The notes beneath the pieces were generated by a model that saw only the letters and a list, made by a program, of their open reading frames with translations, was not told where the DNA came from and ran no database searches. A DNA stretch of 13,231 nt from JALHSW01 sp963720675 (lineage in GTDB: Bacteria > Actinomycetota > Acidimicrobiia > IMCC26256 > PALSA-555). The stretch lies in contig CAVRGH010000016.1 of assembly GCA_963720675.1 (NCBI GenBank), positions 1 to 13,231 of the forward strand. Reading direction: 5' to 3'. Positions 1-7,374 of the stretch are shown here, piece by piece. Made by a program: the position numbers and the translations under genes. Within the stretch, counting starts at the first letter, position 1, and every line of letters starts with the position of its first letter.

Positions 1-1
1 C

Positions 2-55
2 CCGGTGTCGAGCCCGGGCCCCAGCGACACGGTCCTGCCTCCGTCGAACAACTAG
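2..55 (+). CDS. C-terminal tail of an upstream protein (partial, truncated by window edge)
   Basis: The window opens inside an open frame that reads PVSSPGPSDTVLPPSNN and stops at TAG (53-55). Nearly every codon has G or C in third position, as in the intact genes here, whereas the other two frames do not. This suggests the Pro/Ser-rich end of a real plus-strand gene that lies mostly to the left. Nothing about function can be read from it. It could be chance, because only 17 codons are visible. Confidence 0.35.
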   Translation, partial: PVSSPGPSDTVLPPSNN

Positions 56-157
56 CCGTCCCCGGCGTTCAAGGACAGCAGAGCAGAACCTCGACCAATC
101 CCTCCGGGCACCTCGCCCGTAGTACCCGGTGACGCATCCACATCACCAGGAGCTCCC

Positions 158-641
158 ATGTTCTCGAGGCCGATCGCCCGCCTGACGCTCGCCACGCTGC
201 TCACGACCGGCATCGGCGTCGCCGCCGCCGTGACCCCCGCGCTCGCCGACGCCCCCCGGCAACACGCCGCGTCGGTCGCCACGAAGAACAAGAAGAAGAA
301 GCCGACGGTCAAGGTCGCGACGAACAGCCTCGGCAAGATCCTCGTCGCGGCGAACGGCAAGACGCTTACGAGTTCGATCCCGACGGTACCGATACCAGCG
401 CCTCGCAGTGCACCGGTGGCTGCTCCAGCCTGTGGCCGCCGTTGGTCTCGAAGCGTGGCAAGGTCGTCGCCGGCAAGGGCCTCGACGCCTCGAAGCCACG
501 GTGGGCGGCGCGAAGCAGATCGCGTACAACGGCCACCTCCTCTACTTCTACACGCCCGACGCGGCGGCCGGCGACACGGGCGGCCAGGGGGTCGGCGGCG
601 TGTGGCACGTCGTCGGCGCCGACGGCAACACCATCACCTAG
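158..641 (+). CDS. Exported 'secreted repeat' (COG4315/PF03640-type) protein, interrupted by two frameshifts
   Basis: ATG at 158 follows an AGGAG ribosome site (147-151). The N-terminus is a signal peptide (basic start, hydrophobic stretch, ALA-DA cleavage site near residue 31) followed by a Lys-rich patch. The rest matches the small exported repeat family of unknown function: GKILVAANGKTL, then (next frame) YEFDPDGTDTSASQCTGGC and SSLWPPLVSK, then (third frame) GAKQIAYNGHLLYFYTPD and GVGGVWHVVGADGNTIT before TAG at 639-641. The frame changes near 363-366 and near 494-497. Restoring one T (CTTAC to CTTTAC, giving TLYEFDPD) and one C (AAGCCACG to AAGCCCACG, giving SKPTVGG) joins everything into about 161 residues, normal for the family. 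Family membership is by motif memory; the breaks are seen directly. It may be a pseudogene or carry sequencing errors. Confidence 0.8.
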
Positions 642-663
642 GCGGCGTCCCCCCGCTGCCTAG
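638..663. terminator. Bidirectional hairpin containing both convergent stop codons
   Basis: CTAGGCGGCG (638-647) pairs with CGCTGCCTAG (654-663): a 10-bp stem with one G-T wobble and a 6-base loop. The TAG of the exported protein lies in the left arm, and the TAG of the minus-strand DUF4202 gene is the mirror image in the right arm. There is no long T run, as usual in GC-rich actinobacteria. It sits exactly where convergent transcripts must end. Confidence 0.6.
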
Positions 664-1233
664 GAGAGCAGCAGCTCCCGCTCGGCATCGCTGAGCGGGA
701 GCTGGAGGGCCCAGGTGATCGCCGCGGAGCTCATCTTCTGCTTCGTCTTGGCGATGACCCCCGGCAGCTTCTCCGGATCCAGACGCGCCGCGAGGTCCGC
801 GAGCTGGGTCTCGATGAAGACGAGACACATCGCGTCTTCCAGCACCTGCATCTCGGGATCCGCCCGAGCCGCGCTTGCGGACCAAATCCTGCACCCGTGC
901 GATCGTCGCGGCGTCGTACCCCGCCGCCCTGAGGATCTCGGCGACGTCGTGTGCGTGCCGCTCGTGCAGCGCCTTGCGCCACTTGAGGTAGGAGGCACGA
1001 CCCTGCGGATACGACGAGCGCGGGATCGTCCACCGCCGGAGATGGTGCGCCCGCGCCGCGAGCAGGAGCGCCTCGCTCGGGTTCGGATCGAGCCTCGTCA
1101 CCCATGCGGAGACGAGCTCGGCATCCGCGACCTCCTTCGGGCGCTCGACGCCCCCGACCATGATCCGGGTCGGGTCGTCGGCGTTGGCCGCGTCGATCGC
1201 CGCGATCACGCGCTCGAACCGATCCGCGTCCAC
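660..1233 (-). CDS. DUF4202 family protein, frameshifted
   Basis: The N-terminal part (DADRFERVIAAIDAANADDP, RPKEVADAELVSAWVTRLDP, ALLLAARAHHLRRWTIPRSS, LKWRKALHERHAHDVAEIL, ARVQDLVRKRG) and the C-terminal part (DPEMQVLEDAMCLVFIETQL, ADLAARLDPEKLPGVIAKTK, ending LPLSDAERELLLS) are both clearly DUF4202, but lie in different frames. The switch is at about 859-870. Restoring a C (GGCTC to GGCCTC) and a G (CGGAT to CGGGAT) would give RGLGRDPE, which I recall as the usual family sequence here, and a 191-residue protein. DUF4202 proteins carry His-rich HD-like helices (AHHLRRW, LHERHAHD) but have no established reaction. Start is GTG at 1233; the gene lies 24 bases behind the AhpD-like gene and is probably co-transcribed with it. 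Confidence 0.85.
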
Positions 1234-1257
1234 ACCCCAGGGTAGGAGCCGTGAGGG

Positions 1258-1833
1258 CTACGCCCCGGGGATCGGTGGCGTCGCCGCTGCGTATCCGCCT
1301 TCGACGATCATGCGCCCGTTCTCCTCGTAGTCGTCGCGGTGCTGCGGCGCCCAGGTCGCGAGCCCGTCGACGTAGCGGTTGAACATGCAGAACGCGGCCG
1401 CGATCAACACGGTGTCGTGGATCTCGACGTCGGTCGCACCTTCGCCTCGGGCCGCGGCGATGTCGGACTCCGTGACGTCGAGCCCGCTCTGTTGCACCTT
1501 CGTCGCGATCGCCAGCAGGCGCCGCAGCTTCGGGCTGACCGCGTCTGTGCCGTGCGGGTCTTCGACCATCGCGTCGACCGTCGACCAACCGTCGTCGAGC
1601 TGCAGCGCCGCGAACGTGGCGTGCGCGTTGTGGCAGAAGTTGCAGTCGTTCAGCTTCGAGACGTGCGCGGCGATGAGCTCCCGCTCGCCGCGCGTGAGCG
1701 TGCTCGGGCCACGGAGGAGCACCTCGGCCAGGTCGTTCAACGGCTTCGCGGTCTCGGGGCGGAACGCCAGCGGCCCCAGGATCCCGGGCAGGCCGTCGGC
1801 AGCGCGATGTGCGGCACGTGACGATCCCTTCAC
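1258..1833 (-). CDS. AhpD-like / carboxymuconolactone decarboxylase family protein (peroxidase-related)
   Basis: The protein has the AhpD signature C-x-x-C-x-x-x-H as CNFCHNAH (Cys64, Cys67, His71 counted from the GTG at 1833), preceded by LTRGERELIAAHVSKLND, typical of this all-helical family. The CxxC pair is a thiol reductant for hydroperoxides in AhpD and related enzymes; the substrate here is unknown. The frame stays open upstream to 2025 but would then overlap the divergent dehydrogenase gene and its promoter, so I chose GTG at 1833, giving 191 residues, normal for the family. There is no good ribosome site; a TACAGT box at 1855-1860 would give a very short leader. The DUF4202 gene follows 24 bases later. 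It is soluble and cytoplasmic; no signal peptide. Confidence 0.85.
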   Translation of the reverse strand: MKGSSRAAHRAADGLPGILGPLAFRPETAKPLNDLAEVLLRGPSTLTRGERELIAAHVSKLNDCNFCHNAHATFAALQLDDGWSTVDAMVEDPHGTDAVSPKLRRLLAIATKVQQSGLDVTESDIAAARGEGATDVEIHDTVLIAAAFCMFNRYVDGLATWAPQHRDDYEENGRMIVEGGYAAATPPIPGA

Positions 1834-1854
1834 GAACGGCCGGACGACGCCCGC

Positions 1855-1860
1855 ACTGTA
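1855..1860 (-). promoter_or_regulatory. Probable -10 box (TACAGT) for the AhpD-like/DUF4202 operon
   Basis: TACAGT read on the minus strand fits TAnnnT and lies 21 bases upstream of the chosen GTG, so transcription would begin about 15 bases before it. No convincing -35 is visible. It forms half of a divergent promoter region with the TAGCGT box at 1933. Confidence 0.4.
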
Positions 1861-1886
1861 GCGAAGACGACGGAGGCAGGTCGCGT

Positions 1887-1913
1887 CTCCGCGGTCGCAC
1901 ACGCGTCGCGGAG
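1887..1913. promoter_or_regulatory. Inverted repeat between divergent promoters, candidate operator
   Basis: CTCCGCG (1887-1893) and CGCGGAG (1907-1913) are perfect inverted arms with centres 20 bases apart, two DNA turns. They lie in the 139-base gap between the divergent AhpD-like and MDR genes, upstream of both -10 boxes. The same gap has GCGTCTC three times in direct orientation (1883, 1923, 1935). This is the usual position and geometry for a dimeric regulator, but the sequence is GC-rich and chance is possible. Confidence 0.35.
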
Positions 1914-1932
1914 TCGACACGCGCGTCTCGGG

Positions 1933-1962
1933 TAGCGTCTCGCTCCGCGACCGAGGGGGAGG
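1933..1962 (+). promoter_or_regulatory. Probable -10 box and ribosome site for the MDR dehydrogenase gene
   Basis: TAGCGT (1933-1938) fits TAnnnT. It is followed by a strong purine ribosome site GGGGGAGG (1955-1962), ten bases before GTG 1973 and sixteen before ATG 1979. The spacing favours the GTG as start. Confidence 0.5.
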
Positions 1963-1972
1963 TGCGGGCCCG

Positions 1973-2968
1973 GTGAAGATGCAGGCACTGGTGTTCACGG
2001 AGCGGAACCGGTGCGAGGTGCTCACTCACGAGCTCCCCGACGACCTCGGACCTCGCGAGGTCCTGGTGCGCAACCGTCTCGGTCTGCTCTCCCCGGGGAC
2101 CGAGCTCGCCGTGTTCACGGGCTCGCACCGGGGATTCGACGTCGAGGACCACTGGGCTCGGTACCCCTACTCTCCCGGCTATGCCGCGCTCGGCATCGTC
2201 GAGGCGGTGGGCGAGCGGGTGCACGCCTTCACACCTGGCGACCGAGTGCTCCACCAGGGGAACCACGCCACGATCGCCCGGCAGCCTGCCGACGCCGTCC
2301 AGGCGGTGCCGGAGTCGCTGAGCGACGAACGCGCGCTCTTCCTCAAGCTGCTCGGCATCGCCCTGACACCGCAGCTCGTGGCACCACTGCACCTCGGGGA
2401 GGACGCACTCGTCGTCGGGCTCGGGCTGGTCGGCAATCTCGCCGCGCAGGTGTGCCGTGAAGCCGGCGCCTTTCGTGTCCTCGGCGCTGATCGCAGCGCG
2501 TTCCGGGTCGAGCTCGCGCGACGCTGCGGGCTCGTCGATGCCCGTGTGGTCGACCCTCATCTCGAGCTCGAAGCATGGGTCGCCGAGTGCACGGAGCACC
2601 GGGGGACGCCGTACGTGATCGAGGCCGTGGGATCGGCTCGTGCGCTGCGCTCGGCACTCGATGCGGTCGCGGCCAACGGGCGCGTCGTGGTGCTGTCGAG
2701 CCCCCGGGAGAAGATCGAGCTCGATACCTACTTCGACATCCACCATCGGGGTGTCCAGCTCGTCGGCGCGCACGAGTGGCGCCGGGACCGCATGGCCCGC
2801 GCACCGTACGACCCTTTCCTGGTCCACCTCCTCGCGGAAGAGCGCGTCGTCGTCGACCCGCTCGTCACGCACCATGTCGCCTTCGGCGACGAGGTGCAGG
2901 CCGCGTACGAGGGGCTCCACGACGACCCGGAGACGTGGCTCGGTGTCGTGCTCGAGTACCCGTCGTGA
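1973..2968 (+). CDS. Medium-chain dehydrogenase/reductase, zinc-less type
   Basis: This 331-residue protein has the GroES-like front half (SPGTELAVFTGS near residue 41, SPGYAALGIVEAVGERVHAF, PGDRVLHQGNHA) and a Rossmann half with VVGLGLVGNLAAQ, giving the GxGxxG nucleotide loop at Gly149, Gly151 and Gly154. The usual catalytic-zinc cysteine is replaced by the LLSPGTE sequence, and the four-Cys structural zinc lobe is absent. Both traits are typical of the MDR branch that includes bacteriochlorophyllide dehydrogenase-like and many sugar-catabolic enzymes. The probable reaction is NAD(P)-dependent oxidation or reduction of a carbohydrate or cyclitol alcohol. It overlaps the Gfo/Idh/MocA gene by GTGA, so the two are translationally coupled and may act in sequence. 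The exact substrate cannot be told. Start choice rests on the ribosome site. Confidence 0.88.
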   Translation: MKMQALVFTERNRCEVLTHELPDDLGPREVLVRNRLGLLSPGTELAVFTGSHRGFDVEDHWARYPYSPGYAALGIVEAVGERVHAFTPGDRVLHQGNHATIARQPADAVQAVPESLSDERALFLKLLGIALTPQLVAPLHLGEDALVVGLGLVGNLAAQVCREAGAFRVLGADRSAFRVELARRCGLVDARVVDPHLELEAWVAECTEHRGTPYVIEAVGSARALRSALDAVAANGRVVVLSSPREKIELDTYFDIHHRGVQLVGAHEWRRDRMARAPYDPFLVHLLAEERVVVDPLVTHHVAFGDEVQAAYEGLHDDPETWLGVVLEYPS

Positions 2969-3984
2969 ACGCACCCATCCGCACGATCCACGTCGGCTCC
3001 CGAGGCCGTGGGGAGTGGCCGGTCCGCCTCCTGAGCGCCGACGAACGGTTCGAACCGGTCGCCATCGTGAGTCGCGAGCCCGACGCGGTCGGCGACGAGC
3101 TCGGGCTCGCGAGCCTCGACCCCGACCGGGCGTACCGATCGCTCGATGCCACGCTCGAGGCAGTCGACGCGGATGCTGTCGTCGTCTGCACACCTGTCGA
3201 TCTCCACGAACGCGACCTCCGCACCGCGTACGCCGCTCACAAGCACGTGCTGGTGGAGAAGTGTCTGGCGCGCCGCTGGGACGAGGCCTGTGCATTGGTC
3301 GACGAGGCCGACGCCGCCGGCGTACAGCTGGTCGTCGCGCAGAACTCCCGGTACCGGCCTGAGACCCGGACGCTCCACGCCGCGGTGACCTCCGGCGCGT
3401 ACGGGTCACCCACGCTGGTGGACCTGGCGATGCAGAAGTACCGCCCGGCGCCACGTCAGCAGGACTACCCCTTCGCGATGTTCTGGGACCAGGGCTGCCA
3501 CCACGTCGACGACCTCCAATGGTGCTTCGGTCCGGTGGCCGAGGTCACGGCCCGTACGTTCTCCGCACCGTGGTCCCGGTACGCCGACGACGCCGCGATC
3601 CAGGTGCTCCTGCGGTTCGCAACAGGCGTCACCGCGACCTACCTGCTCAGCAACGTCGCACGCTGGAACGAGCTGCGCTGGAGCGTTCAGAGCGAGCAGG
3701 GCGTGCTCAGCCTCCGGGGCGACCAGTGGGTGTGGGTCGCGGCCGCCGCGCCCGACGACGCGTCGTTCGGGTGGAACGAGCCACCCGTCGAGGTCCCCCC
3801 GCTCGCACCGAGGTCCCGCTCCGGTGAGTACGGCGTCGTGGACGCGTTCTACCGTGCCGTCACGACCGGCGCCGCGGTCGAGATCTCGGGACGCCCCAAC
3901 CTCGAGACCCTGCGGGTCTGCGAGATGGTGGAGCGCTCAGGGATCGCGGGCCGACCGGTCACCCACGCCGAGGTCTCCAGCTGA
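2965..3984 (+). CDS. Gfo/Idh/MocA family oxidoreductase
   Basis: The GTG start at 2965 is embedded in the MDR stop (GTGA). The 339-residue product has an N-terminal nucleotide-binding half: IRTIHVGSRGRGEWPVRLL, DADAVVVCTPVDLHERDL, and the family signature HVLVEKCLAR (Glu98-Lys99-Cys100). The usual signature is EKP; here proline is cysteine. The C-terminal half carries GCHHVDDLQW (His179, His180, Asp182, Asp183), the position of the catalytic His/Asp motif. The N-terminal glycine loop is degenerate (GSRGRG). Members oxidise sugar or inositol hydroxyls with NAD(P). Together with the MDR and the downstream sulfatase it suggests processing of a carbohydrate derivative. Family call is firm; substrate is inference. 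Confidence 0.9.
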   Translation: MNAPIRTIHVGSRGRGEWPVRLLSADERFEPVAIVSREPDAVGDELGLASLDPDRAYRSLDATLEAVDADAVVVCTPVDLHERDLRTAYAAHKHVLVEKCLARRWDEACALVDEADAAGVQLVVAQNSRYRPETRTLHAAVTSGAYGSPTLVDLAMQKYRPAPRQQDYPFAMFWDQGCHHVDDLQWCFGPVAEVTARTFSAPWSRYADDAAIQVLLRFATGVTATYLLSNVARWNELRWSVQSEQGVLSLRGDQWVWVAAAAPDDASFGWNEPPVEVPPLAPRSRSGEYGVVDAFYRAVTTGAAVEISGRPNLETLRVCEMVERSGIAGRPVTHAEVSS

Positions 3985-4010
3985 CCCTGCCCGTCCGCGC
4001 CACTCGCACC

Positions 4011-4016
4011 TAGGGT
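4011..4016 (+). promoter_or_regulatory. Probable -10 box (TAGGGT) for the sulfatase gene
   Basis: TAGGGT sits in the 64-base gap after the oxidoreductase stop and would start transcription about 25 bases before the sulfatase GTG. The sulfatase can therefore be expressed separately from the two-gene unit before it. I see no clear -35. Confidence 0.4.
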
Positions 4017-4048
4017 CTCCGACGTTCCCGCCCCGAGGAGCCCGCATC

Positions 4049-5677
4049 GTGACCCGCCCCAACGTCCTCGTGATCATGACGGACCAAGAGCGCTTTCCGC
4101 CGCCCTACGAGGACGACACGGTCGCGGCGTACCGCCGGACCCGCCTGCCGGCGCGGGCCCGACTCCGCGAGCAGGGCCTCGAGCTGTCGCGCCACTACAT
4201 CGGGTCGGCCGCGTGCATCCCCAGTCGGGCGACGCTCATGACCGGGCAGTACCCGTCGCTGCACGGCGTGACCAGCACCGACGGGCTGGCCAAGACTGCG
4301 GACGACCCCGCGATGCGCTGGCTCGACCCGGATTCGGTGCCGACGCTCGGCGACTGGTTCCGAGCCGCCGGCTACGACACCCACTACCGCGGGAAGTGGC
4401 ACGTGTCGCACGCGGATCTGCTGATCCCCGGCTCGCACTCTGGCCTCGCGGCGAGCGACGACACCGGCGCCCCCCTTGCCGCAGCGACCGACGCCTACCG
4501 GCGCGCCGACCGCCTCGAGCCGTTCGGCTTCTCGGGCTGGATCGGGCGTGAGCCTCACGGCGCGGACCCGGCCGACTGGGGACTCCTCCGCGACCCACTC
4601 TTCGCAACACAGCTCGACGAGCTGTTCGACACCCTGGAGACCTCGGCGAGCGATCGCCCGTGGCTGAGTGTCGCTTCGTTCGTGAACCCGCACGACATCG
4701 CATTCGCCGGACCGGCCTGGAAGGCGCTGGGCACGCCCGTCGACCCGGGCGTCCCGCACCCACCGCAAGCGCCGTCTCAGGACGACGGCTTCGACGACCG
4801 CCCGCGCTGTCAGGAGGCGTTCCGCGACCTCTGGCCGAAAGTGCTCTTCGAGTTCCCCCTCGACGACGAGTACCGCCGCCTGTACTACTTCCTGCACGAG
4901 CTCGTCGACGCGAGCATCGTGCGGTTGCTCGATCGACTCGATCGCAGCGGCATGGCCGACGACACGATCGTCGTCATCACCTCCGACCACGGCGATCTCC
5001 TGGGCGCCCATGGAGGTCTGCAGCAGAAGTGGTTCAACGCGTTCGATGAAGCGGTGCACGTGCCGTTCGCGATCCGCGGTCCCGACATCGATGGGCGCCG
5101 CCCACCGGTGGACATCCCCACGAGCCATGTCGACCTCCTCCCGACCCTGCTCGGACTCGTCGGTGTCGACCCCGAACGGGCACTGGCAGCGGTCAGTGAA
5201 CACCACGTCGAGGCCCATGAGCTCGTGGGCCGCGACCTCAGTGGCGTCCTCACCGGCACGGCGACCCCCGAGGAGCTCGACGAGCCGGTCTATTACATGT
5301 CCGAAGACCGGATCACGAGCGGGCTGCGCCAGCAGGGGTTGGTCACCGGAGAACCGTTCACGCCCGTGACCGGGGCCGCAAGCGTCGAGATGGTCGTCGC
5401 GTCGCAGCCAACCGGCGCCGGTGGCGCGCCCGAGCTCTGGAAGCTCAACCACTACTACGACGCCGCGCCGACCGACGACGAGGTCGACGATCCGAGCGAT
5501 GTCCGGTGGGAGCTGCACGACCTGACGAACGATCCCGAAGAGCGCACCAACCTCGCGGTCGACCGCAACGCGACGCCGCGGAGTAGCGCCACGCTCGCGA
5601 CCATGCGCGATGTCCTGACGGACCGGCGCGACCGCCAGCGGATCCTGCCGAGCTTGGCGAATCCCGTCTCGAGCTAG
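4049..5677 (+). CDS. Type I (formylglycine) sulfatase
   Basis: The N-terminus RPNVLVIMTDQ supplies the first metal Asp (Asp12). The sulfatase signature CIPSRATLMTG begins at Cys56, the residue converted to formylglycine. Further motifs are GYDTHYRGKWHVS (the active-site Lys-His region), SFVNPHDI, and VVITSDHGDLLGAHG with Asp313 and His314 for metal binding, then QQKWFNAFDEAVHVPF. The C-terminus has the common ELHDLTNDPEERTNLA segment. The 542-residue length is normal. The frame is open further upstream, but GTG 4049 has a GAGGAG ribosome site eight bases away and starts exactly at the conserved motif. There is no signal peptide, so it probably acts in the cytoplasm on an imported sulfate ester, perhaps a sulfated sugar given its neighbours. 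It could also cleave phosphonate or choline esters, as some relatives do. Confidence 0.93.
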   Translation: MTRPNVLVIMTDQERFPPPYEDDTVAAYRRTRLPARARLREQGLELSRHYIGSAACIPSRATLMTGQYPSLHGVTSTDGLAKTADDPAMRWLDPDSVPTLGDWFRAAGYDTHYRGKWHVSHADLLIPGSHSGLAASDDTGAPLAAATDAYRRADRLEPFGFSGWIGREPHGADPADWGLLRDPLFATQLDELFDTLETSASDRPWLSVASFVNPHDIAFAGPAWKALGTPVDPGVPHPPQAPSQDDGFDDRPRCQEAFRDLWPKVLFEFPLDDEYRRLYYFLHELVDASIVRLLDRLDRSGMADDTIVVITSDHGDLLGAHGGLQQKWFNAFDEAVHVPFAIRGPDIDGRRPPVDIPTSHVDLLPTLLGLVGVDPERALAAVSEHHVEAHELVGRDLSGVLTGTATPEELDEPVYYMSEDRITSGLRQQGLVTGEPFTPVTGAASVEMVVASQPTGAGGAPELWKLNHYYDAAPTDDEVDDPSDVRWELHDLTNDPEERTNLAVDRNATPRSSATLATMRDVLTDRRDRQRILPSLANPVSS

Positions 5678-5692
5678 GGAGCTCGCTCCTAG
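5674..5692. terminator. Bidirectional hairpin containing both convergent stop codons
   Basis: CTAGGGAGC runs into GCTCCTAG: a near-perfect palindrome with one bulged G and a short loop. The sulfatase TAG (5675-5677) is in one arm, and TAG on the minus strand (5689-5691) mirrors it. The design repeats that at 638-663. The symmetry supports 5689 as the true end of the minus-strand membrane protein even though that stop is out of its main frame. Confidence 0.55.
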
Positions 5693-6391
5693 ACCCAGCG
5701 CTCGCGCATCGAGGCGCGCCAGCCGCTCGGCGAGCCGAGGATCGACTTCCTCGGGCGCGGTGTCGGCCCCGGTGTCCGGCACGGCCGTGGCGATCTGCGC
5801 CGGAGCGGCTCGATCAGTCGCACCGACCCGCCCAACCGTTCCCTCCGAGATGGCGCCCCACGCGCCCAGCAGTCGGAACAGCAAGAGGAACAGGACCACG
5901 AGGCAGACCGCGAGCGCGCCCAGCTGCACGATCGGACGAAGCCGATCGGTCCCCGCCAGCACTCCGTGCACCGTGGCCGTCGCGAACACGGCGAAGCTCA
6001 AGAGGTGCACCGCATGCCACAGCCTCCGCGGGAGGCGCCGCATGAACCATGACGAGATCTGCACCAGCAGCACGAGGTACATGGCGACGATGCCCCAGGC
6101 GACGGCACCTGGCTTCCACGCCGAGGCCATCGGCACGAAGAGCTCCCTGAGTCCGAAGTCCGTGAAGTCGTCTGCCGCCAGTGCGCCCAGGTGCAGTGCG
6201 ATGAACACGAGCAGGAGCGTCCCCAGGTACCGATGCAGATCGAGGAGCCACGCCGGGACGCGACGCTTGCGAACGACCTTGCTCGACAGGGCGAGGCCCC
6301 AGGCCACCGCCGCGGCCGTCACCGCCCAGGCGACGACACCGCTCGCCCGCGCCGCCCACCACCAGACCTGCGAGGTGACCGCGACGGTCAC
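5689..6391 (-). CDS. Ferric-reductase-like transmembrane b-haem protein, probable frameshift near C-terminus
   Basis: The GTG start at 6391 overlaps the ApbE stop (GTGA). The protein has about six hydrophobic helices with histidines placed as in ferric-reductase/MsrQ-type domains: His53 (LHRYLG), His67 (ALHLG), His126/129 (WHAVHL) and His142 (TVHGV). These can ligate b-type haem. No FAD or NAD(P)H domain follows, so electrons must come from elsewhere. The main frame reads on antisense through the whole sulfatase gene without a stop. In the next frame the last 22 codons before TAG 5689 all end in G or C and read ILGSPSGWRASMRERWV, so I infer a small indel in the acidic cytoplasmic tail (roughly 5730-5800) and a true length of about 234 residues. 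Its operon context is flavin transfer and membrane-anchored Cys proteins. Confidence 0.8.
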
Positions 6392-7374
6392 GCCCCGACC
6401 TCGTCGAACCGAGCGTGCTCGATGGCGACAGCCTGCCCCGCGCCGTCGATCAACCAGCCGGTGACCCCCGAGCGCACCAGGAGTTCGGCTCCCTGCACCC
6501 GACCCGCGACGAGCGCCGCCTTGGCCAGCGCCTCTGCACGCGAGGCGGTCGCGTCGGCGACGATCACTGCGCTGAGTCCGCTCGCGCTCGACAGCCCTGT
6601 GGCCGGGTCGATGATGTGATGGCGCCAGATCCCTTGGTGGCGCCACCGTCGAAACTGCACCGTGCTCGTCACCAGCGCGCCGCCGTCCACCAGCGGCGAG
6701 AACAGCACCCGCTTCTCGTCGAAAGGGTCCTCCACGTCGATCTGCCAACGCCCGTCGTGTGGTCCTGTACCGATACAGCGAACGTCGCCGCCGATCGCGA
6801 TGCTGGCGCCGAGCGCACCGCGTTCGAGCACGCAGCGGGCGACGTGGTCCGCAGCAGCACCCTTCCCGATGCCGCCCAGGTCGAGCGCCACCTGCGGCGG
6901 CAGCATGATCGTGCCACGCGTCGAATCGACGGCGATCCCCGCGCAGCCGGGAGCGGGCTGTCGCTCGATGCGCGACTCGAGCGTGACGTCGAGCGCGGGG
7001 AGACCGGGAGGCCTGCTCGCCGCCTGGCGCCCCGGCGCCTCGGATCGGGCCCGGACGCGTTCGAACGACTCGTCGTATCCGAGCGCCTCGAGCGCGGAGA
7101 GCACCGTGGGGTCGAAGCGTCCACTCGTCTCCGTCCACAGCGCCACGGCGAGCTCGACGAGAGCGATCGTCTCGGGGGCGACGTGCACCGGGTGCCCCGC
7201 AGCGGCGTTGAGACGGGTGACGTCGGTCCCGGCGCGGAACCGGCTCCACAGGGATTCGAGCCGCTCCAGCTCCTGCCGAGCCCAGTCGACAGAATCGGAC
7301 GGGCCCCCGTGCACGAGCACGCGGGCCTCGGACCCCATCGCGGGGAACGTACGCTCGGCCCAGCTGGTCAACAC
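6388..7374 (-). CDS. apbE: FAD:protein FMN transferase (ApbE family)
   Basis: Motifs in order, counted from GTG 7374: TFPAMGSEARV near residue 13, the SRFRAGTDVTRLNA segment, TSGRFDPTVLSALEALGYD, the Mg-FAD loop DLGGIGKG starting at Asp165, SIAIGGDV, the VTSTVQFRRW segment and HHIIDPATG (His253, Asp256). ApbE transfers FMN from FAD to Ser/Thr of exported proteins, making covalent flavoproteins. No obvious signal peptide or lipobox precedes the domain, although most ApbE proteins act outside the membrane. The start is uncertain: GTG 7374, TTG 7371 (TTGA overlap with the previous stop) or GTG 7389. The gene overlaps both neighbours. No FMN-binding-domain substrate is encoded in the window, so the acceptor is an open question. 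Confidence 0.92.
   Translation of the reverse strand: MLTSWAERTFPAMGSEARVLVHGGPSDSVDWARQELERLESLWSRFRAGTDVTRLNAAAGHPVHVAPETIALVELAVALWTETSGRFDPTVLSALEALGYDESFERVRARSEAPGRQAASRPPGLPALDVTLESRIERQPAPGCAGIAVDSTRGTIMLPPQVALDLGGIGKGAAADHVARCVLERGALGASIAIGGDVRCIGTGPHDGRWQIDVEDPFDEKRVLFSPLVDGGALVTSTVQFRRWRHQGIWRHHIIDPATGLSSASGLSAVIVADATASRAEALAKAALVAGRVQGAELLVRSGVTGWLIDGAGQAVAIEHARFDEVGA

Noticed and set aside
90..100. Possible ApbE flavin-acceptor motif in the first small protein (GTTGAAS, protein residues 93-99)
   Set aside because: The usual acceptor motif has Thr or Ser after GA; here it is Ala, inside low-complexity linker, so I did not call it an acceptor site.
731..3454. Very long open frame on the minus strand through the dehydrogenase and oxidoreductase genes
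   Set aside because: It is Arg/Pro-rich shadow translation of GC-rich plus-strand genes that have clear family motifs; it only overlaps the real DUF4202 tail by frame coincidence.
4010..5688. Continuation of the membrane-protein frame antisense to the sulfatase
   Set aside because: The sequence has no domain features, mirrors the sulfatase codons, and passes a hairpin with an in-register stop in the next frame; a small indel explains it better than a 560-residue antisense extension.
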